This document shows, piece by piece, positions 1-9,426 of a stretch of DNA of 64,000 bases. The position numbers and the translations under genes are program-made. Each line of letters opens with the position of its first letter. Within the stretch, counting starts at the first letter, position 1. Source of the DNA: Methylomonas methanica (GTDB lineage: Bacteria; Pseudomonadota; Gammaproteobacteria; Methylococcales; Methylomonadaceae); the NCBI GenBank assembly GCA_001644045.1, contig LUUF01000079.1, positions 124,001-188,000 of the forward strand, given 5' to 3'. The notes under the pieces were generated by a model. That model was not told the origin of the DNA and made no database searches. It was given only the letters and a program-made list of their open reading frames with translations.

Positions 1-88
1 CCAACGGTACGGCCTGGTCGAGTTGATTGATAACCATCACCGGCATTACCGGCGAGGTGTTCATGACTTCTTTTATTGATACGGTCAT
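1..88 (-). CDS. eda: KDPG aldolase, N-terminal fragment (window edge)
   Basis: Only the first 29 codons are inside the window. The ATG at 88 follows an AGGAA ribosome site. The peptide contains TSPVMPVMVINQLDQAVPL, which lines up with the start of 2-keto-3-deoxy-6-phosphogluconate aldolase (the TGPVVPVIVV region of the E. coli enzyme). The enzyme splits KDPG into pyruvate and glyceraldehyde 3-phosphate, the last Entner-Doudoroff step. It is the fifth gene of the minus-strand zwf-pgl-edd-gnd cluster, 91 bases after gnd. The call rests on the short match plus context; the catalytic Lys is outside the window. Confidence 0.85.
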   Translation of the reverse strand, partial: MTVSIKEVMNTSPVMPVMVINQLDQAVPL

Positions 89-179
89 TTCTTATTTTCC
101 TAATGTGATTGTGCTTGGATAAACCCACGCAGTGATGTGTGCCTGGTTAACGTAACGATAACAGCCTGATGAATTGGCC

Positions 180-1625
180 TTATACCGTATAAGTTGTCGA
201 TGCGGTTTTGCCGCCGTGTCCGGTCCAGTCGGTATGAAAAAACTCGCCTCGGGGCCGGTCGGTGCGTTCATAGGAATGCGCGCCGAAATAGTCTCTTTGC
301 GCTTGCAGCAGATTGGCGGGCAGCCGTTCGGTGCGATAGCCGTCGAAATAAGCCAGGGCGGATGAGAAGGCCGGCGTCGGAATGCCCAGTTGGATGCCCA
401 GGATCACGGCTTGGCGCCAACCGGCTTCGGCTTGTTTCATCGCATCGACGAAAAAATCGGCCAGCAGCAAATTTTCCAGATCGGGATTTTGCTGGTAAGC
501 CTGTTTGATGTCGTTCAAGAACTGACTGCGAATGATACAGCCGCCGCGCCACATCAGGGCGATGTCGCCGTAATTCAGAGCCAGTTCGTATTCCTTGGCG
601 GCTTCGCGCATCAGCCGAAAACCTTGCGCGTAGGAAATGATTTTCGAGGCGTACAGGGCCTGGCGGATAGCTTGAATCATCGCCGCTTTGTCGCCGCTGA
701 AGCTGGCGCTGGTCTTAGGCAACGCTTTGGCTGCGCGGATGCGCTCGTCTTTTTGTGCTGACAGGCAGCGGGCAAATACCGATTCGCCGATCAGGGTCAA
801 GGGGATACCTAGGTCCAGCGCATTGATGCCGGTCCATTTGCCGGTGCCTTTTTGGCCAGCGGTATCCAGAATGCTGTCCAGCAGCGCTTGGCCGTTGTCT
901 TCCTTGTAAGCCAGGATGTTGGCGGTGATTTCGATCAAATAGGAACTCAATTCGCCTTGATTCCACTCGGCAAAAATCGCCTGCATTTCATCGGTGCTGA
1001 GTCCCAAGCCTTCGGATAATAATTGGTAGGCTTCGCATATCAGTTGCATATCGCCGTATTCGATACCGTTATGCACCATTTTTACGTAGTGGCCGGCGCC
1101 GTTATCGCCAACCCATTCGCAGCAAGGATCACCATCGACATGGGCGCTGATGGCTTGAAAAATCGACTTGACCGCCGGCCAGGCCGCTTTGTTGCCGCCA
1201 GGCATGATCGATGGCCCGTGCCGGGCGCCTTCCTCGCCGCCGGAGACACCGGTGCCGACGTAGAGCAGGCCTTTTTCTGTTAGATATTGGGTACGGCGGT
1301 TGGTATCGGTAAATAAGGAATTGCCGCCGTCGATGATAATGTCGCCTGCCGACAATAGCGGCAATAGGTCGTCGATATACTGATCCACTACCGAGCCGGC
1401 CTTGACCATCAGCATGACTTTGCGTGGAGCTTCCAGGCTATTCACCAGCTCTTCCAATGAATGGGTGCCAATCACTTCGGTGCCTTTGGCGGGACCATCC
1501 AGAAACTCATCAACTTTGCTGGTGGTGCGGTTATACACCGCTACCTTGAAGCCGTGGTCGTTCATATTTAGGACTAAATTTTGTCCCATGACCGCCAGGC
1601 CGATCAAACCGATATTTGCTTTCAT
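180..1625 (-). CDS. gnd: 6-phosphogluconate dehydrogenase, decarboxylating
   Basis: Oxidises 6-phosphogluconate to ribulose 5-phosphate and CO2 with NAD(P)+ in the cytoplasm (oxidative pentose-phosphate pathway). The 481-residue protein has the N-terminal nucleotide fold (GLIGLAVMGQNL), the family signature around GVSGGEEGARHGPSIMPGG, and the catalytic Lys segment HYVKMVHNGIEYGDMQ. Length matches the long enteric form (about 468). A longer reading frame starts at a TTG at 1640, but the ATG at 1625 has a GAGAG ribosome site 8 bases upstream and fits family N-termini better. It lies between edd and eda, so the cluster can send 6-phosphogluconate either into the ED route or into pentose phosphates. 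Confidence 0.96.
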   Translation of the reverse strand: MKANIGLIGLAVMGQNLVLNMNDHGFKVAVYNRTTSKVDEFLDGPAKGTEVIGTHSLEELVNSLEAPRKVMLMVKAGSVVDQYIDDLLPLLSAGDIIIDGGNSLFTDTNRRTQYLTEKGLLYVGTGVSGGEEGARHGPSIMPGGNKAAWPAVKSIFQAISAHVDGDPCCEWVGDNGAGHYVKMVHNGIEYGDMQLICEAYQLLSEGLGLSTDEMQAIFAEWNQGELSSYLIEITANILAYKEDNGQALLDSILDTAGQKGTGKWTGINALDLGIPLTLIGESVFARCLSAQKDERIRAAKALPKTSASFSGDKAAMIQAIRQALYASKIISYAQGFRLMREAAKEYELALNYGDIALMWRGGCIIRSQFLNDIKQAYQQNPDLENLLLADFFVDAMKQAEAGWRQAVILGIQLGIPTPAFSSALAYFDGYRTERLPANLLQAQRDYFGAHSYERTDRPRGEFFHTDWTGHGGKTASTTYTV

Positions 1626-1715
1626 AGTTCTTACTCTCAAAGTGGTGGAGCGCAGACATGGACTTAGTGCCGTATTGCTACGGCCGGCGTCGAGCCCGAT
1701 AGTGTTGCTGTCGAT

Positions 1716-3536
1716 CTAGTCGACGAAAAACAGATTGGTCGCCCCGGTTTCCGAGGTTGACGCTTTTGCCCGCATCGCGCCGAACAGCTCGCGACCCATG
1801 CCAAAATGGTGACCGGTAGCGCTGTTGGCAGTCGGCACCCGGGCATCGAATTCGGCTTGATCCACCTGCACGTTGACTTCGCCGGTTTGGGTGTTTAGCG
1901 CAATGATGTCGCCGTCGCGGACTTTGGCCAGCGGGCCGCCGTCTATGCATTCCGGCCACATATGAATCGCCGACGGCACTTTGCCGGATGCGCCGGACAT
2001 CCGGCCGTCTGTGACCAAGGCCACATGAAAGCCCCGGTCTTGTAGGACACCCAATACCGGCGTCAATTTATGCAATTCCGGCATGCCGTTGGCTTTCGGG
2101 CCCTGGAAGCGCAACACCACGATCACGTCTTTTTCCAGTTCGCCGCGCTTGAAGGCTGCTACTACGTCCAGTTGATCGTCGAACACCATCGCCGGCGCGG
2201 TAACCACCTGATGTTTTTCCGCAACGGCGGAAATTTTCGACACGCCGCGGCCCAGGTTGCCGTGCATTACATGCAGGCCGCCGCCGCCGGCGAAGGGGTG
2301 TTCCACGCTACTGATGACTTCCGGATCCAATGAGCTGGCTGGCCCTGGTTCCCAACCAAGTTTGCCGTCGCTCAGAGTGGGTACTTGGCTGTATTGGGCC
2401 ATGCCGCGCTGGTCGCCGATGGTCAGAATATCGCCGTGCAGAAGGCCGTGTTCCAGCAATTCCTGGATTAACAAGCCCATGCCGCCGGCGGCCTGAAACT
2501 GATTGACGTCGGCCGGGCCGTTCGGATAAATCTTGGTCAGTAACGGGATGGCTTTGGAGAGGTTATCGAAATCGTCCCAATTAATGATAATGCCGGCCGC
2601 GCGGGCGATGGCGATCAAATGGATAGTATGGTTGGTGGAGCCGCCGGTTGCCAGCAAACCGATAATCGCATTGATGATGGCTTTCTCGTTGATGACATGC
2701 GCAATCGGCCGGAAGTCGTCACCCAGCGCAGTGAACTTCAAAACCTGCTTGGCGGCGGCCTTGGTCAGTTCGTCGCGCAACGGCGTATACGGGTTGACGA
2801 AGGAACTGCCGGGCAAATGCAAGCCCATGATTTCCACCATCATCTGGTTACTGTTGGCGGTGCCGTAGAAGGTACAGGTGCCGGGACTGTGGTAAGACTT
2901 GGATTCCGATTCCAACAATTCTTTTTCGCCGATTTTGCCTTCGGCGAATTTTTGCCGGGCGCGGGATTTTTCCTTGTTGGAGATGCCGGTAGTCATCGGG
3001 CCGGCGGGCACGAAAACGGCCGGCAGATGGCCGAAGCTCAACGCGCCGATCAGCAAACCCGGCACAATTTTGTCGCACACGCCCAAATATAAGGCGGCGT
3101 CGAACATGTTATGGCTCAAACCGATAGCGGTGGATAACGCGATCACGTCGCGGCTGAACAGCGACAGCTCCATGCCGGGCATACCTTGGGTTACGCCGTC
3201 GCACATGGCCGGCACGCCGCCCGCGAATTGCGCCACGCCGCCGGCTTCGCGCACGGCCTGCTTAATCAGTTCCGGATAATGTTGATACGGTTCGTGTGCC
3301 GACAGCATGTCGTTGTAGGCGGAGATGATGCCGACATTGGGTTTGACGGCATGCGACAGTGCGTCTTTTTCAACCGCCGAACACACGGCAAAACCGTGGG
3401 CCAGATTCGCGCAAGGCAGGTTGGTGCGTTGTGGGCCGTTGGCAATAGCGGCGTCGATGCGGGCCAGATAAGCAGCGCGGCTTTCCCGGCTACGTTCCAC
3501 CACGTCGGCGGTCACTTTTTCTAAAACAGGATGCAT
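1716..3536 (-). CDS. edd: 6-phosphogluconate dehydratase
   Basis: Converts 6-phosphogluconate to KDPG, the committed Entner-Doudoroff step. The 606 residues match Edd length (about 603) and belong to the IlvD/Edd iron-sulfur dehydratases. Cysteine-bearing motifs are visible at [24 protein letters not shown] and [15 protein letters not shown], as expected for the 4Fe-4S ligands. The ATG at 3536 follows GGAGAG at good spacing. It sits between pgl and gnd, 105 and 90 bases from them, and is probably cotranscribed. Dihydroxy-acid dehydratase (IlvD) is the main alternative, but the N-terminus and the neighbours favour Edd. Confidence 0.96.
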   Translation of the reverse strand: MHPVLEKVTADVVERSRESRAAYLARIDAAIANGPQRTNLPCANLAHGFAVCSAVEKDALSHAVKPNVGIISAYNDMLSAHEPYQHYPELIKQAVREAGGVAQFAGGVPAMCDGVTQGMPGMELSLFSRDVIALSTAIGLSHNMFDAALYLGVCDKIVPGLLIGALSFGHLPAVFVPAGPMTTGISNKEKSRARQKFAEGKIGEKELLESESKSYHSPGTCTFYGTANSNQMMVEIMGLHLPGSSFVNPYTPLRDELTKAAAKQVLKFTALGDDFRPIAHVINEKAIINAIIGLLATGGSTNHTIHLIAIARAAGIIINWDDFDNLSKAIPLLTKIYPNGPADVNQFQAAGGMGLLIQELLEHGLLHGDILTIGDQRGMAQYSQVPTLSDGKLGWEPGPASSLDPEVISSVEHPFAGGGGLHVMHGNLGRGVSKISAVAEKHQVVTAPAMVFDDQLDVVAAFKRGELEKDVIVVLRFQGPKANGMPELHKLTPVLGVLQDRGFHVALVTDGRMSGASGKVPSAIHMWPECIDGGPLAKVRDGDIIALNTQTGEVNVQVDQAEFDARVPTANSATGHHFGMGRELFGAMRAKASTSETGATNLFFVD

Positions 3537-3641
3537 AAGCTCTCCAGGGCAGCAGATGGGGTGGTGTCGACGCGCCGAACAGCGTTTTGGAATCGAGAGT
3601 GATCAGGTTATGCGCGTCTAACCCACTCTAAAATTAAGCGA

Positions 3642-4352
3642 CTAAGGTGCCCAGTACAATTCCACCGGCACGTCTTCCTGATTCAATAAGGCCCGGATCG
3701 GCATATCCTCTAACGGGCCCGGTTTCTGGGCGCTGTTGAATACCGCCAACTTGTCTTCGCCGGTAAACAGAATCACGATGCGTTCGGACTTTAACAAGGC
3801 ACTGCGGGTTAGGGTCAGACGTTCCGTATTGGGTCCGGTCACTTCGCTTTGAATGGCGGTGATGGCGGCGGTCAGATTTTGATTACCTTCGCTCAACGCG
3901 GCGGCCAAGCCTTCGGCGTGCGGAAACAGCGAGGCTGTATGGCCGTCCGGGCCCATGCCGACGATACTCAGTGTGAACGGCTGCGGCAGTTTGGCGTAGC
4001 GGGCTTCGGTCTCGGTCTGGCCTTGTTTGGCCGTGGTCGCAGAAGTTTTCATGCCGATGAATTCAACGTTTTTGGCGTTGTTGATCAGCAGGCTGCGGCG
4101 AATCAAGGCCTCGTTGCTGGCGCTGTGTTGATTGTCCACCCAGCGTTCGTCCACCAGCGCCACCTTGATTTTTTTCCAATTCAGATCGGATTTTGACAAG
4201 GCTTCGTAAAGCGGGGCAGGGGTGCTGCCGCCGGACACCAATAAAGTGGCCTGACCGTGTTTGCTGACGGCTTCGGATAATACATCCTGGCATTCGGCGA
4301 CCAAAGCGGTAAACAGGTGGCTACGTTGTTCGAAAAAAAATTCTCTAACCAT
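3642..4352 (-). CDS. pgl: 6-phosphogluconolactonase
   Basis: Hydrolyses 6-phosphogluconolactone made by Zwf. The 236-residue protein is of the DevB/glucosamine-6-phosphate-isomerase-like family: SGGSTPAPLYEAL near residue 40, VDERWV near 75, and GMGPDGHTASLFPHAEGL near 130 are its characteristic motifs. The open frame extends upstream to 4433, but that extension runs into the end of zwf and looks random. The ATG at 4352, preceded by GAGAA, gives a normal N-terminus (MVREFFFEQRSHL). It starts 31 bases after zwf, consistent with one transcript. Confidence 0.94.
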   Translation of the reverse strand: MVREFFFEQRSHLFTALVAECQDVLSEAVSKHGQATLLVSGGSTPAPLYEALSKSDLNWKKIKVALVDERWVDNQHSASNEALIRRSLLINNAKNVEFIGMKTSATTAKQGQTETEARYAKLPQPFTLSIVGMGPDGHTASLFPHAEGLAAALSEGNQNLTAAITAIQSEVTGPNTERLTLTRSALLKSERIVILFTGEDKLAVFNSAQKPGPLEDMPIRALLNQEDVPVELYWAP

Positions 4353-4383
4353 ATTCGTTGTTCTCGTGATGGATACAGATTGA

Positions 4384-5850
4384 TTACTCTTCCCAGGCGC
4401 GGCCGTCGCGGGCCAATAATGCCACGGAGGCAATCGGCCCCCAGCTGCCAGCCGGGTAAGATTTTGGTGCGCTGTGGTTTTGCGCCCAGGCGTCTTGGAT
4501 CGAATCGACCCAGGCCCAGGCTTGTTCGATTTCCTCGCGGCTTAAAAACAGCGTCGTATTCCCGCGCAGGGCTTCCAGAATCAGTTTTTCGTAACCGCCG
4601 AAGATACTGTTTTTCTTGAAGGTTTCCGAAAAACTCAAGTCCAGCTTGGTTTGCTGCAATTTGATATTCCCGTCTATGCCCGGTACCTTGTTCAGCATTA
4701 CCACATCCACGCCTTCGTTGGGCTGCAAATGGATCACCAGTTTGTTGGCCGGCAAATCGCGGAAGCTGTCCTTGAAGATGTTGTGTGGCAATTGCTTGAA
4801 GTTGACCACAATCTCGGTACGTTTGTTGGGCATGCGTTTGCCGGTACGCATATAAAACGGTACGCCGGCCCAACGCCAGTTGTCGATGTCCACCCGAATC
4901 GCCACGAAACTTTCGGTGGTGCTTTCCTTGTTGGCGCCTTCTTCTTCCAGATAACCCGGCACCGCCGCGCCTTTGATGAAACCGGCGGTGTACTGGCCGC
5001 GCACGGTTTTTTCCTCCACGTTACGCACGGTGATCGGCCGCAAGGCTTTTAAAACCTTGATTTTTTCCATGTGGATGCTTTCCGCTTCCAGGTCGGCGGG
5101 CGGCTCCATCGCTACAAAGGTCAGAATTTGCAGCAAGTGATTTTGCAGCATGTCTCGGAGCTGGCCGGTCTTGTCGAAATACTCCCAGCGGCCTTCGATG
5201 CCTATGTCCTCACCGACCGTGATCTGGATATGGTCGATGGTGTTGTGGTTCCAGTTGGTGGTAAAAATTGAATTGGCGAAGCGCAAGGCCAGCAGGTTCA
5301 GTACCGTTTCCTTGCCCAGATAGTGGTCGATACGGTAGACCTGGTCCTCGTGGAATACTTCCTCGACGACGTCGTTGATTTCCTTGGACGATTTCAGGTC
5401 ATGGCCGATGGGTTTTTCCATCACCATGCGCGATTCGGCGGTCAGCACCCCACAGCTTTGCAATCCCTGGCAGATGCTTTTGAACAGAAACGGCGCCACG
5501 GCGAAATAGTTAACCATCACCCGTTTTTCCGGATCGACCGCGGCATTCAACTGCAGATATTGCTCCGGCTGAGTCAGGTCTATTTTTAGATACGATAACC
5601 GATTCGACAGCCGGCCCCAGATTTCTTCATCAATAGGGGTGTTTAAATGCTCGGTCAGACTGTTATGGGCAATTTCGATAAAACCTGTACTGGTTTCCTC
5701 CAGCCTATCGACGCCGATGATGCGGGTATCGGCTTCCAATAAATTGGATTTTTCCAGGCGATACAAGGAGATGAGTAACTTTCGTTTCGATAAATCGCCC
5801 AATGCGCCGTAAATAACCAGGTCGCAGGGCTTGTAATTTTGGTTTTTCAT
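4384..5850 (-). CDS. zwf: glucose-6-phosphate 1-dehydrogenase
   Basis: Oxidises glucose 6-phosphate to 6-phosphogluconolactone, feeding both the ED and pentose-phosphate branches encoded downstream. The 488 residues are typical. The nucleotide-binding motif GALGDLSKRKL is near residue 15 and the catalytic motif RIDHYLGKE near residue 170. It is the first gene of the minus-strand cluster, with a plausible sigma70 promoter about 115 bases upstream. The ribosome site is weak (CCTGGT). In methylotrophs, cyclic oxidation through Zwf and Gnd can supply NAD(P)H; that role here is inference. Confidence 0.97.
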   Translation of the reverse strand: MKNQNYKPCDLVIYGALGDLSKRKLLISLYRLEKSNLLEADTRIIGVDRLEETSTGFIEIAHNSLTEHLNTPIDEEIWGRLSNRLSYLKIDLTQPEQYLQLNAAVDPEKRVMVNYFAVAPFLFKSICQGLQSCGVLTAESRMVMEKPIGHDLKSSKEINDVVEEVFHEDQVYRIDHYLGKETVLNLLALRFANSIFTTNWNHNTIDHIQITVGEDIGIEGRWEYFDKTGQLRDMLQNHLLQILTFVAMEPPADLEAESIHMEKIKVLKALRPITVRNVEEKTVRGQYTAGFIKGAAVPGYLEEEGANKESTTESFVAIRVDIDNWRWAGVPFYMRTGKRMPNKRTEIVVNFKQLPHNIFKDSFRDLPANKLVIHLQPNEGVDVVMLNKVPGIDGNIKLQQTKLDLSFSETFKKNSIFGGYEKLILEALRGNTTLFLSREEIEQAWAWVDSIQDAWAQNHSAPKSYPAGSWGPIASVALLARDGRAWEE

Positions 5851-5964
5851 TAGTGATACCAGGAATGAAGAAGATGGTTGATCGGCTTTGGCATGTCGAT
5901 TTCAGCGCGCGAAAAAGTGCGCGTTGCAGGAAATTCTGGGCCCGGATCAGTCGAAAATGCCGCC

Positions 5965-5994
5965 ATTATAATGTTCGTTGCCGGGTTGGAACAA
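5965..5994 (-). promoter_or_regulatory. putative sigma70 promoter of the zwf cluster
   Basis: Read on the minus strand, TTGTTC and a perfect TATAAT are separated by 18 bases, ending about 115 bases before the zwf start. It lies in the only gap between zwf and the downstream-facing end of amrA, so it is the best candidate for driving zwf-pgl-edd-gnd-eda. No HexR-type palindrome was seen next to it. Confidence 0.5.
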
Positions 5995-6052
5995 GATCAA
6001 AGGCCGCCAGGGCCGATATTGCTTGGGTTTTGCGGACAGGAACAGCTAATGA

Positions 6053-6610
6053 TCAGCCGAACATTTCGGTGGTATAGCGATAGGCTTGAATAGTGTCCGA
6101 CCAGTAGGCGGCGGGTAAGCCGGCCTTTTGTTTCAGGTGTTGTAAAAACTGCTCGGGATCGGCTAGATCCTCCCACACCGAAGGCAGAAAGGTGCCGCGC
6201 CGGCCGCCTTCCTGCAATACGATGCCGTCGATGCCGGGACGAAGTTGCGCGATCAGATCCGCTTCCGAAGCGAATTTCATCGCGACGGCAGGGCTAAGCA
6301 CGGAAATATGCAGATCAAGATTGGCCAGTTCCTCGGCTGCCAGGGGCGGGAAGCGCCGGTCACGGAAGGCCGCCGCAAAAGCATTCTCGGCGACGTCTTC
6401 CGCTAAAGGCCGCACCGCTTCCAGCATGCCAATACAACCGCGCAATTGACCACGGCGCTCCAGCGTGACGAAGGTCGCGCGGGTTTGCCGCAATTCCGCC
6501 GGATAGTCGGCCACGACGACCGGCAACGGCCGACCGGTTTGCAATCCATGGGCTATGGATTGCCGGGCTAGCGCCAGCAACTGATTTTGCTGGGTTTCAG
6601 TCAACGACAT
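6053..6610 (-). CDS. amrA: AmmeMemoRadiSam system protein A (AMMECR1 domain)
   Basis: A 185-residue AMMECR1-family protein. Family hallmarks include LRGCIGMLEAVRPLAEDV, followed by NAFAAAFRDRRFPPL, and the later segment DGIVLQEGGRRGTFLPSVW. The biochemical role of the family is not established. It is the conserved partner of a MEMO1-like protein and a radical SAM enzyme, both next to it here. The start is taken as the ATG at 6610 rather than the GTG at 6616. The gene overlaps the end of amrB by 14 bases, indicating translational coupling. Confidence 0.92.
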   Translation of the reverse strand: MSLTETQQNQLLALARQSIAHGLQTGRPLPVVVADYPAELRQTRATFVTLERRGQLRGCIGMLEAVRPLAEDVAENAFAAAFRDRRFPPLAAEELANLDLHISVLSPAVAMKFASEADLIAQLRPGIDGIVLQEGGRRGTFLPSVWEDLADPEQFLQHLKQKAGLPAAYWSDTIQAYRYTTEMFG

Positions 6611-7376
6611 ATGCACCGTACCCCACGACTTGTTGTTTGTCGCCGGCCGTGTCGCCGGAATTACGCAGGTCTATGGTTTTAATCGATAGGCCTTTTTGCT
6701 GCAGCAGTTTCAACAAGCCGTTGACCGGCACCTTGCCGCAAGCGGCTTCGCCGCAAATCTCGTTGTATTGCAATTGCTCTATCATCCGGCTGGTTGCATG
6801 ATCCAGGCGTTTGGCGGTGTCGTAGTCGTGATAATGGCTGAGATCCGAGCTGATAACCAGCAAGGTTTCATCGCCGCCCCACAATAGCTCCAGAGCCTGA
6901 CTGACCTGCTCGGGGCTGGCGTCGCCGGCGACTATGGGAACCAACGTGAATTGCTGTAAAACTTCCTGCAAAAATGGCAGATGCACTTCCAGGCTATGTT
7001 CCAGGGTATGGGCTTGTTCGATGTATTCCACAAACGGCAAATGCATCAAGGCGTCGATAGCGGCTCGGTCTACCTCGACATCGCCTAGCGGTGTGCTGTA
7101 AGCGTGGGTTCTGCTGACAGCCAGACCGCGAAACGCCACGCGATGCGAAGGGCCTATCAATACGACGCGGGTAATACCGGCAGCGGCCGGCTTTAAGCGG
7201 GCATAGGCGGTAGCCGCTATCGGCCCGGAATAGATGTAGCCGGCGTGCGGCACGATCATGGCTTTGGGTACTCTGCCGGTTTGGCTGACGTCCTGCAAAT
7301 AGCCGGATACTGCGTCATGGAGTTGTTGGGGGTGGGCAGGATAAAACCGTCCTGCCACGGCGGGTTTTCTGTTCAT
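6597..7376 (-). CDS. amrB: AmmeMemoRadiSam system protein B (MEMO1 family)
   Basis: A 259-residue MEMO1-like protein, related in fold to class III extradiol dioxygenases. Visible landmarks are the N-terminal AGRFYPAHP, then VPHAGYIYSG, GPSHRVAF, and the later SSDLSHYHDY, whose His and Asp residues form the putative metal pocket of the family. No enzymatic activity is firmly assigned. A good ribosome site (AGGAT) precedes the ATG at 7376. It is the first gene of the amrB-amrA pair and is divergent from amrS across 156 bases. Confidence 0.93.
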   Translation of the reverse strand: MNRKPAVAGRFYPAHPQQLHDAVSGYLQDVSQTGRVPKAMIVPHAGYIYSGPIAATAYARLKPAAAGITRVVLIGPSHRVAFRGLAVSRTHAYSTPLGDVEVDRAAIDALMHLPFVEYIEQAHTLEHSLEVHLPFLQEVLQQFTLVPIVAGDASPEQVSQALELLWGGDETLLVISSDLSHYHDYDTAKRLDHATSRMIEQLQYNEICGEAACGKVPVNGLLKLLQQKGLSIKTIDLRNSGDTAGDKQQVVGYGAYVVD

Positions 7377-7532
7377 GCGCTGATCCTTTTTTAAAGTTTT
7401 AATACGATCAGAGGCCGGGCGTAGCGCGGAGTATTAAAAATTTGCATACCCTTTCTCGCCTAGGGTTTATTCTACTGCTAACTCTCGCAGATAACGACCC
7501 GATTTTATGCTTGGGGTTCAAGGAGCATGGCC

Positions 7533-8615
7533 ATGACTACTTTACTCAGCGCAGATACCGCAGCCACCCGCTACTGGCATGTGTTGGACGACGGCAAGGT
7601 GCAGTGCGATTTGTGTCCGCGCTTTTGCAAATTGCATGAAGGCCAACGCGGATTGTGTTTTGTGCGCCAGAATCTGGATGCGCAAATCGTGATGACCAGT
7701 TACGGCCGCTCCAGCGGCTTTGCCATCGATCCTATCGAGAAAAAACCGCTGAACCATTTTCTACCCGGCACGCCGATTTTTTCCTTCGGTACCGCCGGTT
7801 GCAATTTGGCCTGCAAGTTTTGCCAGAACTGGGACATCAGCAAGTCGCGGGAGATGGACACGCTGATGAGTCGGGCGGCGCCGGAAGCGATAGCCAGGGC
7901 CGCGCTGGAACACGGTTGCAGCAGCGTCGCTTATACCTACAACGACCCGGTGGTCTTCCACGAATACGCCATCGATACCGCCCAGGCCTGCCGGGAGCTG
8001 GGCTTAAAGTCCGTGGCGGTTACGGCCGGTTATGTCTGCGCGGAACCGCGCGCCGAGTTTTACCGGTATATGGATGCGGCCAACGTCGATCTAAAAGCTT
8101 TTTCCGAGGATTTTTACCACAAGATCACCGGCGGCCATTTGCAGCCGGTGTTGGAAACCTTGCAATATTTGAAACACGAAACCCCGGTCTGGTTTGAGTT
8201 GACCACGCTACTGATTCCCGGCGCGAACGATTCCGAGGCCGAATTGGAAGCGATGACGCAATGGGTGGTCGAACATTTGGGAGCGGATGTACCCATGCAT
8301 TTCACCGCCTTTCATCCTGATTGGAAAATGATAGATACGCCTCCCACGCCGCGTTCATCCTTGTTGCTGGCGCGCAGCATTGCCTTGAAGAACGGCGTGC
8401 GTTACGCATATGTCGGCAATGTTCACGACAAGTCGGCGGAGAGCACTTATTGCCACAATTGCGGCAAAATTTTGATTGGCCGCGATTGGTACGAACTGTC
8501 GGATTGGAATTTGGACGCCGCCGGCAATTGCCGGTTTTGCGGTAGTGCGTGCGCCGGCGTATTTAATCCGTTACCGGGCGATTGGGGCGCTAAGCGCCAG
8601 GCGGTAAAGTTTTAA
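7533..8615 (+). CDS. amrS: AmmeMemoRadiSam system radical SAM enzyme
   Basis: A 360-residue radical SAM protein. The cluster-binding motif CNLACKFCQNWD (CX3CX2C) is near residue 90. Extra cysteines flank it: an N-terminal CDLCPRFC...GLC and a C-terminal zinc-like set (CHNCGK and CRFCGSAC), as in the PflA-like subfamily of this system. The substrate is unknown. Of the two in-frame ATGs at 7527 and 7533, the second sits 7 bases after AGGAG, whereas the first would be only 1 base away, so 7533 is preferred. It is transcribed away from amrBA. Confidence 0.92.
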   Translation: MTTLLSADTAATRYWHVLDDGKVQCDLCPRFCKLHEGQRGLCFVRQNLDAQIVMTSYGRSSGFAIDPIEKKPLNHFLPGTPIFSFGTAGCNLACKFCQNWDISKSREMDTLMSRAAPEAIARAALEHGCSSVAYTYNDPVVFHEYAIDTAQACRELGLKSVAVTAGYVCAEPRAEFYRYMDAANVDLKAFSEDFYHKITGGHLQPVLETLQYLKHETPVWFELTTLLIPGANDSEAELEAMTQWVVEHLGADVPMHFTAFHPDWKMIDTPPTPRSSLLLARSIALKNGVRYAYVGNVHDKSAESTYCHNCGKILIGRDWYELSDWNLDAAGNCRFCGSACAGVFNPLPGDWGAKRQAVKF

Positions 8616-8636
8616 CGTAGCGGGTTTGCCGCTACG
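8616..8636. terminator. hairpin between convergent amrS and EAL gene
   Basis: CGTAGCGG and CCGCTACG form a perfect 8-base stem around a 5-base loop, directly after the amrS stop and overlapping the stop codon of the convergent EAL gene. No clear T-run follows on either strand, so it may be a REP-like or bidirectional stop signal rather than a canonical intrinsic terminator. Confidence 0.5.
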
Positions 8637-9426
8637 ACCAGGCATCCGGGTTGATTTGGCCGATAGCCTGAAATGCGGGTTTGCAGAACAAGTAGCCTTG
8701 AAATAGAGTGACGCCGCAGCCCAGCAGAAAATCCCGCTCGGCCTTGGTTTCGATGCCTTCCGCCAGCACTTCGATGCTGAGTTCGCGGCAGATTTGCACA
8801 ACCCCGGCCACTATCGCCTGTTTGGGCTTGCTGAGGTTGATGTCGCGTACCAGATCCATGTCCAGCTTGAGCACATCGGGCTGGAATTCGGCAAGTAGGT
8901 TCAGACCAGCGTAGCCCGCGCCGAAATCGTCGATCGCGGTTTTGAAGCCGAAGCGGCGATATTCGGTGAATATATCGATTAAGTGCGGCCGGTCGGACAC
9001 ATCCTCGCCCTCGACCACTTCGAAAATGATGCGGTCCTTGGAAAAATTGTAGCGTTGCGCCGCTTCAAAAGTTGAACGGATGCAGGCTTCGGGTTGGTAA
9101 ACCGCATTCGGCAGAAAGTTGATCGACAAAAATTCTTGAATGCCCAGTCTCGCTGCACCTTCGACCGCTTTAACCCGGCAGCTTTGGTCGAAGCGGTAGC
9201 GGTTGGCGTCGGTGACTTTGGCTAATATCGATGCGGCCGATTCGCCGTTCACCCCGCGCACCAGGGCTTCGTGAGCAAAAACGGTTCTGGCGAAAAAGTT
9301 GACGATGGGTTGATAGGCAAAGCTGAAGTCGAAATCCAGTTCATCCAGATCCCGGCAACGATTACAACTAGGTAGGTCGTTATTGGCGTTGGCTTGTGGA
9401 GAGTTTGGCTCGGTTGTTTGTGACAT
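8632..9426 (-). CDS. EAL-domain protein, probable cyclic-di-GMP phosphodiesterase
   Basis: A 264-residue, single-domain cytoplasmic EAL protein. The metal and catalytic set looks complete: EALVRG near residue 54, NFLPNAVYQPE, EVVEGEDV, DDFGAGYAGLNLL, LKLDMDL and AEGIETKAE, ending with FQGYLFCKP. It should hydrolyse cyclic di-GMP. An N-terminal CNRCRDL segment before the domain contains a CxxC pair that could bind metal or sense redox state (inference). No GGDEF or sensor domain is present. The gene is convergent with amrS and divergent from the OmpA/V4R/Roadblock operon. Confidence 0.9.
   Translation of the reverse strand: MSQTTEPNSPQANANNDLPSCNRCRDLDELDFDFSFAYQPIVNFFARTVFAHEALVRGVNGESAASILAKVTDANRYRFDQSCRVKAVEGAARLGIQEFLSINFLPNAVYQPEACIRSTFEAAQRYNFSKDRIIFEVVEGEDVSDRPHLIDIFTEYRRFGFKTAIDDFGAGYAGLNLLAEFQPDVLKLDMDLVRDINLSKPKQAIVAGVVQICRELSIEVLAEGIETKAERDFLLGCGVTLFQGYLFCKPAFQAIGQINPDAWS

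Noticed and set aside
4181-4873. 230-residue frame overlapping pgl and zwf
   Set aside because: Spans two convincing genes in a different frame and has no recognisable domain.
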